Positions 6,423-12,981 of a stretch of 17,052 bases of DNA are shown piece after piece. The DNA lies in the NCBI GenBank assembly GCA_964572885.1, contig CAZNFC010000014.1, positions 1-17,052 on the forward strand, read 5' to 3'. The notes below the pieces were generated by a model, which was not told where the DNA came from, made no database searches, and worked only from the letters and a program-made list of their open reading frames with translations. Both the position numbers and the translations under genes were made by a program. Origin of the DNA: UBA10107 sp964572885. GTDB taxonomy: Archaea > Nanobdellota > Nanobdellia > Woesearchaeales > UBA10107. Within the stretch, counting starts at the first letter, position 1. Each line of letters begins with the position of its first letter.

Positions 6423-7019
6423 ATATGCAAGTCTCGGAGGCACTCTATTGATGAAGCCTTTGCTCATTCCATTAATTTGTGCAGGCTCTCTTCTTAGACG
6501 TCTTAATGCTTCTTCATAATCCCTTATGTTCGGTTTAAGCTCAAATCTTGATGGATTGTAACCTTTTCTTCCACTCTTATAGTATTTGAGAAGCGAATTT
6601 GCGAGACTATCTGCAACATTTACAATAGGGAATCTTATATCAGCTTCAGACTCTCCCGTAAGTGTCGGAGTTGAATACCTTGCTGCTCTTTTAGCTTCTT
6701 CTATAACTTTCTGATCAAGTTCTCCATTTACAACGACATGTGCAAGACCTTTTGAGTTTTTCTCAAAATGTCTTATAAACGCAGCAGTGGTTATCATCTG
6801 TATTCCAAATTCTCCTACAAATAATTTTACATCCTGCGGAATACGAATATATCTGAATTCTCTTCCTCCAAGTAATTCTATAAGTGGAGTCTTTGACCTG
6901 TCTTTCCTGAGAGACAGGTGTTCACAAATATCTTTATCATCATCAGAATATAATGCAGTAAATATCTCAAATGGCTTTCCGCCATGATTCGACCTGTCAA
7001 TGCCTAAATAAGCAGTCAT
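6396..7019 (-). CDS. Unknown protein, possible RNase H-like fold
   Basis: 207 residues from the ATG at 7019; a frame from 7040 exists but starts only about 8 nt from the TATATAAA element at 7045-7052. The protein opens with TAYLGIDRSNHGGKPFEIFT, a strand ending in Asp with a following glycine-rich turn, typical of RNase H-type first strands. It later has AHVVVNGELDQKVIEEAKR and ADIRFPIVNVADSLANSLLK, the last recalling the Asp-containing helix that completes such active sites (candidates D8, D102, D137). A basic, polar tail of about 60 residues follows. A nuclease role is a guess from this pattern. Its last nine codons overlap the end of the convergent SpeD-like gene (6396-6422). Confidence 0.6.
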   Translation of the reverse strand: MTAYLGIDRSNHGGKPFEIFTALYSDDDKDICEHLSLRKDRSKTPLIELLGGREFRYIRIPQDVKLFVGEFGIQMITTAAFIRHFEKNSKGLAHVVVNGELDQKVIEEAKRAARYSTPTLTGESEADIRFPIVNVADSLANSLLKYYKSGRKGYNPSRFELKPNIRDYEEALRRLRREPAQINGMSKGFINRVPPRLAYSSRGMSLN

Positions 7020-7044
7020 TTCGAAATTTTCTGATTTCATCTAA

Positions 7045-7052
7045 TATATAAA
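7045..7052 (-). promoter_or_regulatory. TATA element for possible RNase H-like gene
   Basis: TTTATATA on the minus strand, centred 29.5 nt from the ATG at 7019 and 8.5 nt from the ATG at 7040; only 7019 is compatible with archaeal spacing. Confidence 0.5.
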
Positions 7053-7127
7053 TAATCTCTGAGCCAAGTGAGTAGTGACATAGAAAAGTATTAAAATACC
7101 TGATTAAACAAGATATTAGGTGATATT

Positions 7128-7508
7128 ATGTTAATAGGTACAAACGGACTTGAAAGTTATGGTTTGCTGATTCTAAGATTGGCGCTTGCTGCAGTATTTT
7201 TCTATCATGGGACAAAGAAGCTTACAAACAAGCAGATTCCAGGATTCATGAAATTCATTGGAACATGTGAAACATTAGGTTCAATAGCAATGATTACAGG
7301 ATTTCTTACTCAGATTGCAGGAATCGGTCTCTCAATAATAATGCTTGGAGCTTTATACAAGAAGAAGACAGAATGGAAAATACCATTCTCTTCTGACAGC
7401 ACGACAGGATGGGAGCTTGACATGACGCTTTTGGCTGTCGCAGTTGCATTAGCTTTATTAGGAGCAGGAGCTATCTCAATCGATGCTATGGCCGGATTCT
7501 GGCCTTAA
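7128..7508 (+). CDS. DoxX-family membrane protein
   Basis: 126 residues forming a four-helix membrane protein of the DoxX family. Seen: GLLILRLALAAVFFYHGTKK, the family's first helix with the 'hG..K' ending; GFMKFIGTCETLGSIAMITG with the helix-2 Glu; TQIAGIGLSIIMLGALYKKK; a loop with WELDMTLLAVAVALALLGAG; and IDAMAGFWP at the end. The family includes subunits of thiosulfate:quinone oxidoreductase and thiol-related membrane proteins, but most members have no assigned function. Unlike most genes here it has a good Shine-Dalgarno (GGTGAT at 7119-7124) just before the ATG, with a possible TATA element (ATTAAAAT, 7090-7097). Six bases separate it from the next gene, so they probably form an operon. 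Confidence 0.85.
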   Translation: MLIGTNGLESYGLLILRLALAAVFFYHGTKKLTNKQIPGFMKFIGTCETLGSIAMITGFLTQIAGIGLSIIMLGALYKKKTEWKIPFSSDSTTGWELDMTLLAVAVALALLGAGAISIDAMAGFWP

Positions 7509-7514
7509 TCAATA

Positions 7515-7835
7515 ATGGCAGCTAAAATTACTGAAGCTAAAGATTTAGAATACCATATAGAAGCAGAAAGAAAAGCAGATGATGAATTAGACAGAAAAGG
7601 AAAAAAGATAGAAAATATTTTTGGAGAACAATTAACTGGTTATTTGTTTTTGCTTAATCAAGTTGTTCCGCCTTTTACTACTTTTGACAGGAAAGCAGCT
7701 CACCATATTGCTGGGAGTTCTAACGGCAGATACATGGAAGACAGTGTGAAATTTGCTTTGGCATATTTAGCTGTAAAATACATAGGATATATTGGTTTAG
7801 CTTCTACAATTGCAGCATTTGCATTAAAAAAATAG
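7515..7835 (+). CDS. Unknown 106-residue protein with C-terminal membrane segment
   Basis: Not recognised. The first third is highly charged and probably helical (AKDLEYHIEAERKADDELDR, then KGKKIENIFGEQL). Then come hydrophobic or aromatic segments (GYLFLLNQVVPPFTTFD) and a C-terminal membrane span (VKFALAYLAVKYIGYIGLAS, then TIAAFALKK). It starts six bases after the DoxX stop without its own TATA element or clear ribosome binding site, so it is likely co-transcribed with DoxX and translated by coupling. It may be a small accessory membrane protein of the DoxX gene product. It faces the next gene convergently across 18 bases. Confidence 0.65.
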   Translation: MAAKITEAKDLEYHIEAERKADDELDRKGKKIENIFGEQLTGYLFLLNQVVPPFTTFDRKAAHHIAGSSNGRYMEDSVKFALAYLAVKYIGYIGLASTIAAFALKK

Positions 7836-7853
7836 AAATTCTAAGTAATTACA

Positions 7854-8312
7854 TCAGAGATTTAAATGCGGCAGAAGATATTCTTCTACTTTTTCTTCCA
7901 CTGCTTTTATTCTCTCCCTATTCATTTCTAAAGCTTTTTTATATTCTGTTGCATTGCTATTGTATCCTAATCTCTTCAGTGTCTCAGAAACAGTTTCAGA
8001 ACCTAAATACCCGCTTCTAAATTGAAGAACCAATCTTGTTGGCATCATAATATCAGACGGAAGGATAAATAAGTGTCCACAATATAATATTTCATTATCC
8101 GTCAGTCCATTTTCATGAATTACTATCTTGTGACTTTTGTCAGCATCACTGGATAAAATCAATTCCAAATCATCAGTTACAATAAACTCTGCTAGTCCAT
8201 AACTGCTTAATTTACTGACTAGATCAGATAGAGAAGAACTACTCCCAAACTTAATATGGAGTCTCCTTTTCCAGAATTCGACAGGATCAATCTTCTTATG
8301 TCTAGTAGTCAT
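7854..8312 (-). CDS. Unknown 152-residue protein
   Basis: I cannot assign a family. It is a soluble-looking protein with a charged N-terminus (TTRHKKIDPVEFWKRRLHIK), a mixed middle (AEFIVTDDLELILSSDADKS, HKIVIHENGLTDNEILYCGH, LFILPSDIMMPTRLVLQF) and a C-terminal helix probably forming a short coiled coil (EMNRERIKAVEEKVEEYLLP). The ATG is 23.5 nt from the centre of a TATA-like element (8332-8339 on the minus strand), a little closer than usual here. The DUF1761 gene stops 37 bases upstream, so it could also be read through from that gene. Confidence 0.65.
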   Translation of the reverse strand: MTTRHKKIDPVEFWKRRLHIKFGSSSSLSDLVSKLSSYGLAEFIVTDDLELILSSDADKSHKIVIHENGLTDNEILYCGHLFILPSDIMMPTRLVLQFRSGYLGSETVSETLKRLGYNSNATEYKKALEMNRERIKAVEEKVEEYLLPHLNL

Positions 8313-8349
8313 AAAAAATTAAAATAAAAGAAATATAAAAAGATATGTT

Positions 8350-8787
8350 TTACATCCAGACTGCTAATATCGCTGCAATTATGCTTAACGATACCAATAC
8401 ATGTCCTGTATGCACCAAGTAAAGCTTTACCGGTTGTTTCTCCCAGAAAACCGCACTCAATTGCAAAGGAGCAGCCACACCAAGCCATAGCCAGAATCCT
8501 AATTGAATTCCTGCTGAAATAGTCGTCGCTCCGACGTATTGTACGAAATGTGCAACGACATATGACATCACAAGCGTCCCTATGAACATCCCAAGGTATG
8601 ATTTCCACATCCCTGCCATTCCACCTTTCTTTTTCATATCATTTATCTGCTTCTGAGTTACCCCAGCAAGTTTCATATACAAGTTGCCAAATAACATTGG
8701 AGAATACCATAGTCCTCCAATTACAAAAGCAACTATTGCAGCTACAAGAACTGCAGCCAAATTTACTGTTACCATCGGTAATACCAT
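8350..8787 (-). CDS. DUF1761-family membrane protein
   Basis: 145 residues with about four membrane helices, matching the uncharacterised DUF1761 family. Seen: an N-terminal helix (VNLAAVLVAAIVAFVIGGLW) leading into WYSPMLFGNLYMKLAGVTQK, a hallmark 'GxlWYspxLFg..W' type stretch. A polar loop (DMKKKGGMAG), helices at YLGMFIGTLVMSYVVAHFVQ, GIQLGFWLWLGVAAPLQLSA and a last helix after KLYLVHTGHVLVSL follow. Function is unknown in the family. It has a strong Shine-Dalgarno (GAGGTGG, complement of 8794-8800) and a TATA element centred about 40 nt upstream (8824-8831), so it is a leadered gene. Confidence 0.82.
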   Translation of the reverse strand: MVLPMVTVNLAAVLVAAIVAFVIGGLWYSPMLFGNLYMKLAGVTQKQINDMKKKGGMAGMWKSYLGMFIGTLVMSYVVAHFVQYVGATTISAGIQLGFWLWLGVAAPLQLSAVFWEKQPVKLYLVHTGHVLVSLSIIAAILAVWM

Positions 8788-8823
8788 ACTAAACCACCTC
8801 TTCTGAAAGATTCATATTTATGT

Positions 8824-8831
8824 TATTTAAA
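8824..8831 (-). promoter_or_regulatory. TATA element for DUF1761 gene
   Basis: TTTAAATA on the minus strand, centred 40.5 nt from the ATG; predicts a leader of about 14 nt that just contains the Shine-Dalgarno (8794-8800). Confidence 0.5.
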
Positions 8832-8838
8832 TCTTTCT

Positions 8839-9090
8839 TTACTCTGCACATGGAAGCATGGTTGCATCGAATTTAGGCAGTTTATTTTCCTCTTCATCAA
8901 TTATAACTTCTATTCCATTTGCCTGAGCAACATGCTCTGTCATCATCTTTGCAAGGCTTGATGTCAGTGTTCCGCTCATATATGCCTCGCCAAGACTTCT
9001 GTCTAATTCTGCTGCTGCAACAGGATGCCCACTAAACCTTGGCAGATATTCCCTTTTTGCTTCTCTATATATTTCTTCTACACTTGTCAT
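8839..9090 (-). CDS. Unknown 83-residue acidic protein
   Basis: Unrecognised small soluble protein, probably mostly helical at the start (TSVEEIYREAKREYLPRFSG, then HPVAAAELDRSLGEAYMSGT), then LTSSLAKMMTEHVAQANGIE, and an acidic tail (VIIDEEENKLPKFDATMLPC). It has a near-perfect Shine-Dalgarno (CAGGAGG, complement of 9100-9106) ten bases before the ATG, which supports it being translated. Its upstream region is 168 bases long and contains a hairpin, so its mRNA may have an unusually long leader. Confidence 0.68.
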   Translation of the reverse strand: MTSVEEIYREAKREYLPRFSGHPVAAAELDRSLGEAYMSGTLTSSLAKMMTEHVAQANGIEVIIDEEENKLPKFDATMLPCAE

Positions 9091-9258
9091 TTTTGTTTTC
9101 CTCCTGTTGATATTACTCTCTCTAATTGTTTATTTTGCAGCAACTCTGTTAAAGACCAGAATATGCTGCTTATACCACAATAAGCAGAGAACTGACTAGC
9201 AAAATCAACGATGTTGACGTTTGCCTATGTGTCATAGAATAACTTTATATCCTGATGT
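9091..9258. other. 168-base intergenic region with hairpin
   Basis: No ORF of note. It holds the Shine-Dalgarno of the 83-residue gene and a hairpin 9166-9187. A smaller inverted repeat is TCAAC-GAT-GTTGA at 9205-9217. A TATA-like ATATAAAG is read on the minus strand near 9241-9249. If used, this promoter would start a leader of roughly 130 nt containing both repeats. No tRNA-like T-arm and no clear C/D box pair was found. Confidence 0.4.
9166..9187. repeat. 8-bp perfect inverted repeat (hairpin)
   Basis: CTGCTTAT (9166-9173) and ATAAGCAG (9180-9187) pair perfectly around a six-base loop (ACCACA on the plus strand). The hairpin lies upstream of the minus-strand gene ending its 5' side at 9090. 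It could be a leader structure, a processing site, a protein-binding site, or the transcription end of the gene at 9259-9531; a U-run expected of a terminator does not directly follow. Confidence 0.45.
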
Positions 9259-9531
9259 TTAAATATGTTTCTGTTTGGATTTTAAACTGTTAGCTTCGAG
9301 CACTGCCTTCTCTAATCTGCTGTTTACTTGAGAGTCATGATTTTCCTGAGCCAATATGCCGCATATTTTTGCAGGATTAATTTCACGAGTCCTTAAAGCT
9401 TCATGCCCGTAAAATATCATTCCTGCAGTAAGTAAAAGTGAATACCAGAAATTTGACTGTACTTTCTCGTAATTATCCTCTTTCTTCACTACATAACCAT
9501 ATACTTCAATCCATGGGATTAATGATCTCAT
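9259..9531 (-). CDS. Unknown 90-residue protein with one membrane segment
   Basis: Unrecognised. It has an N-terminal part (RSLIPWIEVYGYVVKKEDNY), a probable membrane or hydrophobic helix (NFWYSLLLTAGMIFYGHEAL), then a charged helical C-terminus (RLEKAVLEANSLKSKQKHI). The ATG at 9531 is 27.5 nt from the centre of the TATA element 9555-9562 (TTTAAATA on the minus strand), the usual leaderless spacing. Downstream of DinB on the same strand but with its own promoter. Confidence 0.65.
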   Translation of the reverse strand: MRSLIPWIEVYGYVVKKEDNYEKVQSNFWYSLLLTAGMIFYGHEALRTREINPAKICGILAQENHDSQVNSRLEKAVLEANSLKSKQKHI

Positions 9532-9554
9532 AAGCAGAAATAAAAATCATTTGA

Positions 9555-9562
9555 TATTTAAA
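9555..9562 (-). promoter_or_regulatory. TATA element for 90-residue gene
   Basis: TTTAAATA on the minus strand, centred 27.5 nt from the ATG at 9531; it lies right next to the dinB stop codon. Confidence 0.55.
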
Positions 9563-9564
9563 CT

Positions 9565-10599
9565 TTACTTTAATTTTCCAAGACTGATCCCAATCAGTCT
9601 TATCTTCTTTTTATTTCTCAAAAACTCCTTCAATAAGTCTTTGGCCACATTTTTTGCCGGTTCAGAAGAATCAGCGGATGCAATTAAAGTATAAGCTTTT
9701 GTAAATGTCTCGAAATCAGAATAACGCACCTTGATTGTAACTGTTTTGTATTCCCTGAACCCTTGCTCTTTCAACTGCCTGAAAGAATCATCTATTAATT
9801 CATCCATCGTCTGCTTTATGAGGATCTCATCTGAAGTGTCTTTCTCGAATGTATAGTGCCTTCCTATTGTTTTCTGGGTCCATTCTTCAGTGACAGGAGA
9901 ATCATCGTTTCCTCTTGCAGCTTCATAAAGATATTTAGCGAAATTATTTCCGAAAATTTCCTTTAACTTCTCCGATGAAGTATCCTTTAATTGCTTCACT
10001 GTCTTTATTCCAAGATCATGAAGCACGTCTCTGGTCTTCGGGCCTATGCCGACTATATCGTCCACATCATGAGGATCAAGAAACTTCTGGACTCCTGAAG
10101 GCATGACTATCGTAAGTCCGTTCGGCTTATTCTTTGATGCGGCCATCTTTGCGATCAATTTATTATTTCCTATTCCTACAGAACATGTCAATTTTTCTTT
10201 CTTTAATATCTCAGATTTTATTTGCCTTGCGATGTCTCTTGCTTTTTCAAAAGAAGGATTAGAGCTTAAATCAAGAAATGCCTCGTCAACAGAGACTATC
10301 TCCATCTTGTCTGCAAATTTTTTCAATATGCTCATTATCCTTGAAGAGACTTCAACATAATAATCCATATCGACAGGAAGGAATATGCAATTTGGACATT
10401 TCCTGTAAGCGATTGAAATAGGCATTGCAGAATGCAGTCCGTATTTACGAGCTGAATAATTTGCAGTTGCAACCACTCCTCTTCCTGATTTAGGATCAGC
10501 TCCTACGACTAAAGGCTTTCCTTTAAGATTTGGATTTCTTACTTCTTCACATGAAGTATAGAATGCATCCATATCCACTAAAAGTATTATTCTTGGCAT
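9565..10599 (-). CDS. dinB: Y-family DNA polymerase IV (DinB/Dpo4)
   Basis: A translesion DNA polymerase of 344 residues. Seen: IILLVDMDAFYTSCEE with metal-binding D9 and a Tyr steric gate (Y14, as in archaeal Dpo4); GKPLVVGADPKSGRGVVATA; NYSARKYGLHSAMP; the palm motif IVSVDEAFLDLS with D105 and E106; CSVGIGNNKLIAKMAASKNK in the palm; the helix-hairpin-helix of the thumb (DIVGIGPKTRDVLHDLG); and a little-finger domain ending RLIGISLGKLK. No clamp-binding (PIP) tail follows the little finger, unlike many relatives. A longer ATG start at 10614 is only about 10 nt from the TATA element; 10599 is 25.5 nt away. It acts on damaged templates in the cytoplasm and sits in a DNA-metabolism block with PolX and Nrd. 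Confidence 0.95.
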   Translation of the reverse strand: MPRIILLVDMDAFYTSCEEVRNPNLKGKPLVVGADPKSGRGVVATANYSARKYGLHSAMPISIAYRKCPNCIFLPVDMDYYVEVSSRIMSILKKFADKMEIVSVDEAFLDLSSNPSFEKARDIARQIKSEILKKEKLTCSVGIGNNKLIAKMAASKNKPNGLTIVMPSGVQKFLDPHDVDDIVGIGPKTRDVLHDLGIKTVKQLKDTSSEKLKEIFGNNFAKYLYEAARGNDDSPVTEEWTQKTIGRHYTFEKDTSDEILIKQTMDELIDDSFRQLKEQGFREYKTVTIKVRYSDFETFTKAYTLIASADSSEPAKNVAKDLLKEFLRNKKKIRLIGISLGKLK

Positions 10600-10620
10600 A
10601 ATAATATGGAACATAATATG

Positions 10621-10628
10621 ATTATAAA
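10621..10628 (-). promoter_or_regulatory. TATA element for dinB
   Basis: TTTATAAT on the minus strand, centred 25.5 nt from the ATG at 10599; fixes the start at the conserved MPRIILLVDMD rather than at 10614. Confidence 0.6.
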
Positions 10629-10649
10629 GATTTCCTAAAGGAATATAAG

Positions 10650-10961
10650 TTAAATTCCAAGACTTAACTGCTTTTCTAAGTCTCCTTCTTCAACATTCTT
10701 TACTTCCAGTATCCTTCCTAAGTCAATCGCATATTTCCTTTCTGATTCTCTTACGCCAAGGAATTCAATCCTCATCACAGGAGCATCTTTTCTATAGCCG
10801 TTCCTGAATGATATCTCATCGTAATGTATTGCTGTTCCATCAGGAGAAAAAAGTTTTCTAGTCCAATATGGCGTGATACTTCTGAATTCTGTCCTCTTGA
10901 CACCTGCAAGAATCTCCATGAACCATTTTCTATAAAGAATTAGATGTAATATTCTACTCAT
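10650..10961 (-). CDS. ASCH-domain protein
   Basis: 103 residues matching the ASCH fold, a small beta-barrel related to PUA that is often associated with RNA binding or nucleotide-related hydrolysis. Seen: HLILYRKWFMEILAGVKRTE, the typical N-terminal helix with 'f..I..G.K..E.R', followed by FRSITPYWTRKL, a strand with HYDEISFRNGYR, and VMRIEFLGVRES with the family's C-terminal strand pattern. Its ATG overlaps the stop of polX as ATGA (10958-10961), so it is very likely translationally coupled to polX and made with it. The role beside a repair polymerase is unknown. Confidence 0.8.
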   Translation of the reverse strand: MSRILHLILYRKWFMEILAGVKRTEFRSITPYWTRKLFSPDGTAIHYDEISFRNGYRKDAPVMRIEFLGVRESERKYAIDLGRILEVKNVEEGDLEKQLSLGI

Positions 10962-11944
10962 AATCTGTATTCTTCAAGCTCTCCTGTATTCTTTCTTTTC
11001 TCAGGAGGGATGTATCTTAATCCTAATGCTCTGTAGACATCCTCTTCTGTCTCTCCTGCAATCATTTTTTTAGTCTTTCTGTCAAATACTCCGTATTCAT
11101 TAAGCATGTATCCTTTATTTATCGCAATCTTTCTTAATTCTATGTTATGCGCCTTATTCCCTGTGAAATACTGCATCGCAGCTCCGAAAGATCTCTTGTC
11201 AAACACTCTTAAGTCGCATTGCATCCCATTTTTCAGTATAATGACTGATTTCTTGGAACCTTTCGCAATTATCTTCTTTACGAGAGACAATTCAGTAAAA
11301 GCATACATGACTTTATCAGGTTTCTTAGAGACAGCAATAAGATCTATATCTCCTATCGTATCTTCTTTTCTCCTCAAAGAACCTCCGATCTCGATTCTTT
11401 CGACTTCCTTTAATTTTTTCAATTCATCAACGATCTTTTTTGCAAATGTATAGACAGTTTTGTAAGGATGTCTTTCTTTGTGGGTCTTTGTCAATCCTAA
11501 TGTTTCCTGTATTTTTGCTTCGCTTGCTTCTCCAAATCCAGATATCTTTCTTACTTTATGCTCATTGACAGCCTTTTTTAAGTCATTTAATGACTTTATT
11601 TTCAATTTTTTATACAATATATAAGATTTTTTAGGTCCCATTCCAGGAATGTTCATTATCGCATTAAGTCCTTCTGGTATGGATTTCTTTAATTTTTCAT
11701 ATTCTTTTATCTTTCCTGTCTTTACATATTCCTCTATCTTTGAGGCCATATGCTCACCTATGCCAGATATCTCTTTCAAAGATTCTATTCCGCCTTTATT
11801 GTAAAGAACTCTTACATCAGAATGCATATCTTTAATCTGCCTTGCCGCTGTCCTGTATGCTCTTGGCTTCCATTGAACATTTTTAATTTCCAGAATATCA
11901 GCCATAGCTTCAAATATTGATGCTATCTCATCATTTGTTGACAT
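10958..11944 (-). CDS. polX: X-family DNA polymerase (PolX), without PHP domain
   Basis: A gap-filling DNA polymerase of 328 residues. Seen in order: an N-terminal 8-kDa-like domain (ASIFEAMADILEIKNVQWKP, then RAYRTAARQI); helix-hairpin-helix motifs at EISGIGEHMASKI (59-70), MNIPGMGPKKSYIL (97-110) and ISGFGEASEAKI (134-145); and the palm with IGGSLRRKEDTIGDIDLIAV carrying catalytic D199 and D201 and the third Asp in CDLRVF (D244). The dNTP-binding segment FGAAMQYFTGNKAHNIELR follows. Bacterial and many archaeal PolX are about 570 residues with a C-terminal PHP nuclease domain; here the protein stops cleanly near RYIPPEKRKN, so no PHP domain is present. The ATG is 26.5 nt from the centre of the TATA element 11967-11974. 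Confidence 0.93.
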   Translation of the reverse strand: MSTNDEIASIFEAMADILEIKNVQWKPRAYRTAARQIKDMHSDVRVLYNKGGIESLKEISGIGEHMASKIEEYVKTGKIKEYEKLKKSIPEGLNAIMNIPGMGPKKSYILYKKLKIKSLNDLKKAVNEHKVRKISGFGEASEAKIQETLGLTKTHKERHPYKTVYTFAKKIVDELKKLKEVERIEIGGSLRRKEDTIGDIDLIAVSKKPDKVMYAFTELSLVKKIIAKGSKKSVIILKNGMQCDLRVFDKRSFGAAMQYFTGNKAHNIELRKIAINKGYMLNEYGVFDRKTKKMIAGETEEDVYRALGLRYIPPEKRKNTGELEEYRL

Positions 11945-11966
11945 AAATATGTAAAAGAATTAGGAG

Positions 11967-11974
11967 TTTTTAAA
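11967..11974 (-). promoter_or_regulatory. TATA element for polX-ASCH operon
   Basis: TTTAAAAA on the minus strand, centred 26.5 nt from the polX ATG; polX and the ASCH gene are therefore probably transcribed separately from nrd. Confidence 0.55.
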
Positions 11975-11985
11975 GGTTATTTTAT

Positions 11986-12981
11986 TCATTCCCATTTCAG
12001 CGACCCACCAGTTCTATACTCAGTGACTCTTGTCTCGAAGAAGTTCTTCTCTTTGCTCAGATCGACAGACTGAGACATCCATGGGAAAGGATTTTCAGTC
12101 GCAAACAATTTAGGCAATCCAATCCTTTCCAATCTTCTATCTGCAATATACTCGACATAATCGCAGAACTGTTCAGCATTTATTCCTAACAACCCATTAG
12201 GGCATGCATCATGAGCATATTTCTTCTCGAATTCAACTGATTTTCCAATCAATTTTACAATCTCATCCTGGAATTCTTTTGTCCATACTTCAGGGATCTC
12301 TGACTTGATTGTATTTATCAAATCACAGCCGAATGCTAAATGAAGACTTTCATCTCTCATGATATATTCAAACTGCTCTCCTATGCCTATCATCTTTCCC
12401 TGTCTTTTCAATGCGAGCATCATCGCAAATCCTGCATAGAAAAATATCCCTTCCATTATGACATAATAGCCGATCAAATCATGAAGGAACTTCTGCATAT
12501 CTTCAACAGTCTTTGTCTCGAAAGTAGGATCAAATATTGATTTAGTAAGTTCAACGACAAAATCATCTTTATCTTTTATCGAAGGGATTGTATTGTACAT
12601 ATTATAAATTTCTTCAGGATCAAGACCTAATGTGTCGCAGCAATATATGAAGGTGTCTGTGTGTATAGCTTCTTCGTACGCTTGTCTCAATAAATATTGT
12701 CTGCATTCGGGATTAGTTACATGCCTGTAAACAGCAAGAACGATATTATTTGCCGTCAATGATTCTGCTGTTGAAAAGAATCCAAGATTCCACATTATAA
12801 GTCTTTTTTCTTCTGCGTTTATATGATTTGAAGATTTCCACTGCTCGACATCTTTCTGCATCCCTACTTCTTCAGGAGTCCAGTTGTTAGCTACACCATC
12901 TTTATAGTGTCTTCTGGCCCACATGTACTTCATCGGCAGAATCTTGTTAGGATCTGTTTTAGAATTGTTTATTATTGACAT
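11986..12981 (-). CDS. nrdB: Class I ribonucleotide reductase small subunit, class Ic-like
   Basis: 331 residues of the ferritin-like R2 fold that generates the oxidant for ribonucleotide reduction. Likely metal ligands, all present: E73 (STAESLTANN), E104 and H107 (EEAIHTDTF), E177 (YYVIMEGIFFYAGF), E211 and H214 (RDESLHLAFG). At the position of the class Ia radical Tyr (Y122 in E. coli R2, four residues after the ligand His) there is Phe, F111. From memory, long stretches (YLLRQAYEEAIHT, GIGEQFEYIMRDESLH, ADRRLERIGL, NPFPWMS, EKNFFETRV) match the Chlamydia trachomatis R2, the founding class Ic protein with a Mn/Fe cofactor and no Tyr radical. A Tyr near the C-terminus (Y322) could carry the radical to NrdA. 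The gene overlaps nrdA by 10 bases. Confidence 0.95.
   Translation of the reverse strand: MSIINNSKTDPNKILPMKYMWARRHYKDGVANNWTPEEVGMQKDVEQWKSSNHINAEEKRLIMWNLGFFSTAESLTANNIVLAVYRHVTNPECRQYLLRQAYEEAIHTDTFIYCCDTLGLDPEEIYNMYNTIPSIKDKDDFVVELTKSIFDPTFETKTVEDMQKFLHDLIGYYVIMEGIFFYAGFAMMLALKRQGKMIGIGEQFEYIMRDESLHLAFGCDLINTIKSEIPEVWTKEFQDEIVKLIGKSVEFEKKYAHDACPNGLLGINAEQFCDYVEYIADRRLERIGLPKLFATENPFPWMSQSVDLSKEKNFFETRVTEYRTGGSLKWE

Noticed and set aside
7833..7843. TAGAA-A-TTCTA inverted repeat between convergent genes as a terminator
   Set aside because: The stem is only five A/T-rich pairs with a one-base loop, likely chance in such AT-rich DNA.
7854..8312. Possible ImmA/IrrE-like metallopeptidase
   Set aside because: The CGHLFILP stretch only loosely recalls the family; the HExxH zinc motif is absent.
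8309..8608. Minus-strand 99-codon frame inside the DUF1761 gene region
   Set aside because: It overlaps the DUF1761 coding sequence in another frame on the same strand, has no promoter or ribosome binding site at its start, and its protein looks random and rich in Cys and Arg.
9091..9258. tRNA or C/D box sRNA in the gene-free stretch
   Set aside because: No T-arm-like sequence, no acceptor pairing and no properly spaced C and D boxes could be found.
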